From: Bacteroidales bacterium UBA6431
GTDB lineage: Bacteria; Bacteroidota; Bacteroidia; Bacteroidales; UBA932
Direction: 5' to 3'
Length of the DNA stretch: 44,787 nt
NCBI GenBank assembly: GCA_002439095.1
Contig: DJOT01000039.1
Location: 1-44,787, forward strand
Below, one piece after another: positions 42,101 to 44,787 of this stretch. The position numbers and the translations under genes were made by a program. Below the pieces are notes generated by a model. That model was not told the origin of the DNA and ran no database searches. It saw nothing but the letters and a program-made list of their open reading frames with translations. Within the stretch, counting starts at the first letter, position 1. Each line of letters starts with the position of its first letter.

Positions 42101-43578
42101 ATGGCGTAGAGAGGCTCGGAGCTGTCCACCGTCATCGGGATGATGATGCGGTCAATGTCCTCCTTGCTGTAGTTGAATGCCTTGAGGAGCCTTTGGTAAT
42201 CGGGGACCGAGTGTTCCACCTTGCGGCCGCTGCGGATGTCCTTGAGCACTATGCGCCCGCTGTGAAGCCAGTCGGCATAGGGGTGGGCGTCGCTGAGCGC
42301 GGCCTTGATTTCCTCGTCGCGGAGAATCTTGCCCTTGAGGGTGTCAACCATCATTATCTTGCCGGGGCGCAGCCTGCCCTTGGAGGCGATCTCCTCCGGG
42401 GGAACGTCGCAGACTCCCGTTTCCGAAGCCATCACCAGCATCCCTCCCTTGGTGACGAAATACCGGCACGGCCTCAGCCCGTTGCGGTCCAGCATCCCTC
42501 CGGCGTAGCGTCCGTCGGAGAATATGATAGTGGCCGGGCCGTCCCATGGTTCCATGAATATAGAGTGGTATTCGTAGAAACTCTTGAGCTTGTGACTCAA
42601 CGGGTTGCCTTCCTTGTAGCTTTCCGGGACAAGCATGGCCAGGGCGTGGGGAATCGAATATCCAGCACGGGTGAAGAACTCCAGCACATTGTCGAACGAG
42701 GCGCTGTCGCTCATCCCCGGTTCGACGATCGGGCTGATGTTCTCAGTGATCTTCCCGAGTTTGTCTGTCTTGAGCAGGCTCTCTCGTGCCTTGATCCAGA
42801 GCCTGTTGCCGCGGATGGTATTGATCTCCCCGTTGTGCCCGATCATGCGGAACGGCTGTGCCAGGCTCCATGTCGGGAAGGTGTTGGTGGAGAAACGCGA
42901 GTGCACGAGGGCGATCGCTGAGGTGAAATATTTGTCAGTGAGGTCGGTGAAATAGTGCCGCAACTGCCCGGATGTCAACATGCCCTTGTAGATCATGGTT
43001 CTGGTGGAGAGGCTGGCGAAGTAGCAGGATTTTTTGTCCTTGATGGATGAGACTGCGACCCGGCGTTCCGCTTCTTTGCGTATCAGGTAGAGTCTGTTTT
43101 CGAGTTCTTCCTGATTGTCGCAGCCTTCGATGAAGAGCTGCCTGATGTCGGGCTCGCTTTCCCTGGCCTTGCTGCCGAGGACCTCCGAGTTGACGGGCAC
43201 TTCACGTATGTGCATTATGCTCAGCGAATTGGCTTCGGTGCATTCTTTTATTATCTCCATGAATGCCCCGGCATCGGCTTTGTCCTTCGGGAAGAAGACC
43301 ATCCCGACCCCGTATCGGCCTTTTTCCGGCACGGGGATGCCGTGGAGCAGTATGAACTCGTGGGGAATCTGAACCATTATTCCGGCACCGTCGCCTGTAT
43401 TTGGATCTCCGCCTTCAGCTCCGCGGTGGGCCATGTTCTCCAGGACTGAAAGTCCCTTCTCGATGATGTCGTGATACTTGGCGCCGTTGATGTTGACGAC
43501 CAGACCCACGCCGCAAGCATCGTGTTCCCAGTCCTGTGAGTACAGGCCGCCGGCCTGAAGTGATTCCAAAGAGTTCAT
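39118..43578 (-). CDS. gltB: Glutamate synthase large subunit
   Basis: 1486 aa. N-terminal class II glutaminase domain with catalytic Cys22 (DACGVGLV) after a 21-residue propeptide. Central domain about 430-800, then the FMN synthase domain with QVASGRFGVDAQYLVNADE and ISGGDGGTGASP, and the 3Fe-4S site C-x5-C-x4-C in CLVCRRCNTNTCPVG. C-terminal GXGXG beta-helix (GTGLPEDC, GKIIVTPS, GATGGQMFINGQVGERFCVRNSG, YMTGGRVVVLG). Full length. Makes glutamate from glutamine and 2-oxoglutarate and normally needs the GltD subunit. No gltD is downstream (the darTG island is there) or upstream in the window. Confidence 0.96.
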   Translation of the reverse strand: MNSLESLQAGGLYSQDWEHDACGVGLVVNINGAKYHDIIEKGLSVLENMAHRGAEGGDPNTGDGAGIMVQIPHEFILLHGIPVPEKGRYGVGMVFFPKDKADAGAFMEIIKECTEANSLSIMHIREVPVNSEVLGSKARESEPDIRQLFIEGCDNQEELENRLYLIRKEAERRVAVSSIKDKKSCYFASLSTRTMIYKGMLTSGQLRHYFTDLTDKYFTSAIALVHSRFSTNTFPTWSLAQPFRMIGHNGEINTIRGNRLWIKARESLLKTDKLGKITENISPIVEPGMSDSASFDNVLEFFTRAGYSIPHALAMLVPESYKEGNPLSHKLKSFYEYHSIFMEPWDGPATIIFSDGRYAGGMLDRNGLRPCRYFVTKGGMLVMASETGVCDVPPEEIASKGRLRPGKIMMVDTLKGKILRDEEIKAALSDAHPYADWLHSGRIVLKDIRSGRKVEHSVPDYQRLLKAFNYSKEDIDRIIIPMTVDSSEPLYAMGDDTPLSVLSEKPQRFFNYFKQKFAQVTNPPIDSIRESTVMSLTSYIGAVKGDILTPSPDLCKVVRLSSPILSNDELETLKNLRYKGFKTITLPMLFETEDGAGAMEAALSRLCKDAIKAVDAGYNYIIISDRNVDSTHAPIPSLLATAAVHHHLIHNMKRSQTAIIVESAEVCEVMHVALLAGYGASAVNPYMTFAILDELVKSKAVQLDYPAAEEHYIKAVNKGMLKILSKMGISTIRSYRGASLFENLGVSQKVLDNYMGGGVSQIGGVTLEDIASDVLAAHKAAFAPEQPDAPEDYGFYAYRKGGEFHAWEPSRVRLLHKAVREQDYEAFRQFSDIAANRTAPMYLRDLMEIESDRKPVDISEVESEEALMKRFVTEAISFGAISKEAHETIALAMNAIGGQSNTGEGGEDPSRNNPLPDGSSMRSAVKQVASGRFGVDAQYLVNADEIQIKVAQGAKPGEGGQLPGFKVDELIARTRHSVPGITLISPPPHHDIYSIEDLAQLIYDLKNINSSARISVKLVSEAGVGTIAAGVAKAKADVILISGGDGGTGASPASSVKHTGSPSETGLAQVQQTLVVNNLRGRVRLQVDGGLKTARDVLFMAMLGAEEFGFGTASLVSLGCLVCRRCNTNTCPVGIATQDPALRTKFSGRKEHLETYFRFIAKQLREYLAQMGYRSLQEVIGRADLLHKRSFADGSKAGKVSLDRVLYIPDEAKDNARVCTSGQVDAQLCAKDREVIEMVWPAVESRRKVSLGVQIRNTDRSVGAMLSGKVTSLYGGTGLPEDCITVTFTGSAGQSFGAFLCPGLTFRLEGDANDYLGKGLSGGKIIVTPSPESLFSAEDNIIAGNTIGYGATGGQMFINGQVGERFCVRNSGAVAVVEGVGDHCCEYMTGGRVVVLGRTGRNFAAGMSGGIAYVLNTAGDFDYYCNMDMVELSLLETDEDRREVKSLIKAHHAHTGSPLAARILSEWDSCAARFIKVMPVEYKKLL

Positions 43579-43615
43579 ATCCTGTCGTGTTTCCTGCTTT
43601 TTCCCGTCTTCTCGC

Positions 43616-43633
43616 TTTTTTTTTTGGGGGGGG
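43616..43633 (-). repeat. C8A10 double homopolymer in the gltB leader
   Basis: Plus strand reads T10 (43616-43625) then G8 (43626-43633) followed by TGGG. It sits 38-55 bp before the gltB start, between the start codon and a weak -7-like TAACTTGC at about 43667. Two adjacent long homopolymers could vary in length. Confidence 0.7.
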
Positions 43634-43712
43634 TGGGTAGGCGGGTGTAGGGTTCAGTGTTGCAAGTTAGTAAAAATCCTCAATAATCCCTTGCGTTGGA
43701 GCTTAAAATCCC

Positions 43713-43850
43713 GTGCCGTCGTGCTCTCTCCTGTGCGCACGCGGCCGGTTCCGTGCGCACCAGGCCCCCTCGTGCGCACCGCGCTGAATTTCCCGCTGTC
43801 CCGTGCGCACCAGAGGCCTTTTCACGCACGGGATTGACTTCGTGCGCACG
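43713..43850. repeat. Degenerate tandem array of about 20 bp with GTGCGCAC palindrome
   Basis: The 8-bp palindrome GTGCGCAC begins at 43733, 43753, 43772, 43803 and 43842. Weaker versions at about 43713 and 43823 fill the gaps, so most spacings are 19-21 bp (one is 31). The flanks often read CC before and CAGG or CGG after. No protein-coding sense on either strand. Confidence 0.75.
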
Positions 43851-43940
43851 GGGCGGCGGGCCTGAAGTCTTGGGACAGAGTCTGAGCCTGCGTACGGAAC
43901 GAGGTTCACTCGCGGACGAAGATTGTTGCGCGCAGGCCGG

Positions 43941-43980
43941 AGGTGGCAGGGGCGAGGCTTGTGTTGAGCCCCTGCCACCT
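43941..43980. repeat. Perfect 13-bp inverted repeat, 14-nt loop
   Basis: Arms AGGTGGCAGGGGC (43941-43953) and GCCCCTGCCACCT (43968-43980). No T tract on either side, so not a standard intrinsic terminator. Lies between the 20-bp and 84-bp arrays. Confidence 0.75.
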
Positions 43981-44019
43981 CTGCCCACTGCGCCGTCAGC
44001 CAACGCCCCTTTTCCACAT

Positions 44020-44563
44020 GGACTCACCGGCCATCTGCAGTGTTCTGCGACACCCCCGCAAAGGTTGGGGCGTTTTCTGTGATTTCTTCCCCTACCTTCC
44101 GGGTGTGCCGGCCATGTACGGCATCCTGCGGCATCCCTCCGCCAAAGGTTGGGGTATTTTTCGCGCTTTTTACCCCTACCTGTTGGAGGCATCGCCCGTG
44201 TGCAACGTTCTACGGTATCCCCTCGTCAAAGGTTGGGGTATCTATGGCAATTTCTTCCCCTACCTTGCGGGGACACTGCCACTGCACGGCTTTCTGCGAC
44301 ACCCCGTCAGCAAAGGTTGGGGTATTTTTAGCGCTTTTTACCCCTACCTGTTGGATGCATCGCCCGTGTACAACGTTCTATGGTATCCCTTCGTCAAAGG
44401 TTGGGGTATTTATGGCGATTTCCTCCCCTACCTTCCGGAAGCGCTGCCCTTATACGGCCCTCTGCGGCACCCCACCAGCAAAGGTATGGGTGTTTTTCGC
44501 GATTTTTACCCCTACCTCCTGGACGGCACCAGACCCCTGCGCCACTCTCTTTCCGCCTTCAAA
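44020..44563. repeat. Tandem array of 84-bp units, two alternating subtypes
   Basis: AAAGGTTGGGG begins at 44060, 44144, 44228, 44312 and 44396, and in the altered form AAAGGTATGGG at 44480: five successive steps of exactly 84 bp. A half unit precedes (about 44020-44059). Units 44144 and 44312 differ at about 5 of 84 positions and form subtype A. Units 44060, 44228 and 44396 form the more variable subtype B, giving a 168-bp higher-order period; 44480 begins as A and degenerates. Each unit has arms GGTTGGGG and CCCCTACC (one mismatch) separated by 18 nt whose sequence differs between subtypes. In-frame stops interrupt the one frame that is open in units 2 and 3, so coding is unlikely. Confidence 0.85.
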
Positions 44564-44609
44564 AGTTCCCCCTTCGCCCATCAAGCAGGCCTCCCGTACA
44601 GCACACCCT

Positions 44610-44787
44610 TCTTCTGCACCGGACGGTCTTGCAAGTGCCTTCCGTACACCACAGCGCCGTTTTCTGTACGGAACGGTCTCGCGAGTGCCTCGCGTACAGA
44701 AAGAGGCCGGTTTTCTGTACCGCATGTATCCGCAAGCGGCTCGCGTACAACAGAAGGCCCCTTTTCTGTACCGGACGGAGAATCGCC
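44610..44787. repeat. Tandem array of about 51-bp units running off the window
   Basis: TTTTCTGTAC starts at 44660, 44711 and 44762, with a diverged copy at about 44610 and a half copy before it. Units carry a central palindrome: CTTGCAAG at 44628-44635 and CTCGCGAG at 44678-44685 (two matching changes keep the palindrome), and CCGCAAGCGG in the third. Unit 44660 also has 9-bp arms TTCTGTACG and CGTACAGAA. The last copy is cut by the window end. Confidence 0.75.

Larger units (their letters stand above)
43579..44787. other. 1.2-kb repeat-rich intergenic region upstream of gltB
   Basis: No convincing gene, RNA gene or mobile element. Both strands contain overlapping open frames of Arg/Pro/Cys-rich, low-complexity sequence, as expected of GC-rich noncoding DNA. 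Contents in order: C8A10 tract, 20-bp palindromic array, 13-bp inverted repeat, 84-bp array, 51-bp array. A plus-strand frame from ATG 44380 stays open to the window end (136 codons) across two repeat families; I do not call it a gene. Confidence 0.7.

Noticed and set aside
39118..43578. gltB as a fused or truncated gene
   Set aside because: All GltB domains including Cys22, the 3Fe-4S site and the GXGXG helix are present at normal spacing; length is usual for the large subunit.
43680..44192. 170-aa minus-strand frame and overlapping 128-aa plus-strand frame
   Set aside because: Both are Arg/Ala/Pro/Cys-rich translations of the palindromic repeats, overlap each other on opposite strands and have no ribosome-binding or domain signal.
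44380..44787. Plus-strand frame open from ATG 44380 to the window end with 28- and 17-residue repeats
   Set aside because: Periods 84 and 51 are multiples of three, so a repeat protein was considered. However, the same frame has stops in the units at 44060 and 44312, the opposite strand is also largely open, and composition is that of noncoding GC-rich DNA. More sequence to the right could reopen this.
43713..44787. CRISPR array
   Set aside because: Units are imperfect along their whole length, there are no unique spacers between identical repeats, and no cas genes are present.

Overview
The window comes from a bacterium of the phylum Bacteroidota, most likely a gut-type member of the Bacteroidales. 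The evidence is DUF6562/FimB-like fimbrial lipoproteins, BACON and BspA-like surface lipoproteins, a UDP-glucose-type glycogen cluster with GH57 and GH133 enzymes, weak Shine-Dalgarno sequences, and many promoters of the Bacteroidota form TTTG-N19/20-TAnnTTTG. The genus cannot be fixed from the sequence alone.

Layout. 12-4545 (minus): a surface/fimbria-like operon of three genes. Its first gene (OmpA-like plus DUF3575) is interrupted by a G10 tract, a probable phase-variation switch. 4714-6075 (plus): a lipoprotein glycosidase. 6079-9202 (minus): housekeeping genes der, a small membrane protein, prs and engB. 9276-20387 (plus): one tightly packed run of xseA-xseB-glgB-GH133 debranching enzyme-GT4 glycogen synthase-GH57-glgP-ribF. 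The carbohydrate genes would build, branch, trim and phosphorolyse glycogen. 20332-24034 (minus): a redox-less TlpA-like lipoprotein, HIT, greA with an attenuator-like leader, a small membrane protein, tsaB and cvpA. 24129-28508 (plus): ileS, a DksA/TraR-like gene and lspA, followed by tRNA-Ser(UGA). 28845-35104 (plus): four secreted or lipid-anchored proteins, two of them BspA-like repeat proteins. 35184-36353 (minus): an MFS transporter.

36514-39109 is an AT-rich accessory island. It holds a HARE-HTH/GIY-YIG nuclease divergent from a DarT-DarG DNA ADP-ribosylation toxin-antitoxin pair, which is a phage-defence module. It abuts gltB (39118-43578, minus) with 8 bp between stop codons, and no gltD is present in the window.

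43579-44787 is 1.2 kb with no convincing gene. It contains three consecutive families of short tandem repeats, with periods of about 20, exactly 84 and about 51 bp. Each unit carries a palindrome or inverted arms. The 84-bp family alternates between two subtypes (168-bp higher-order period), keeping stem arms while the loops vary. This is the least explained structure in the window.
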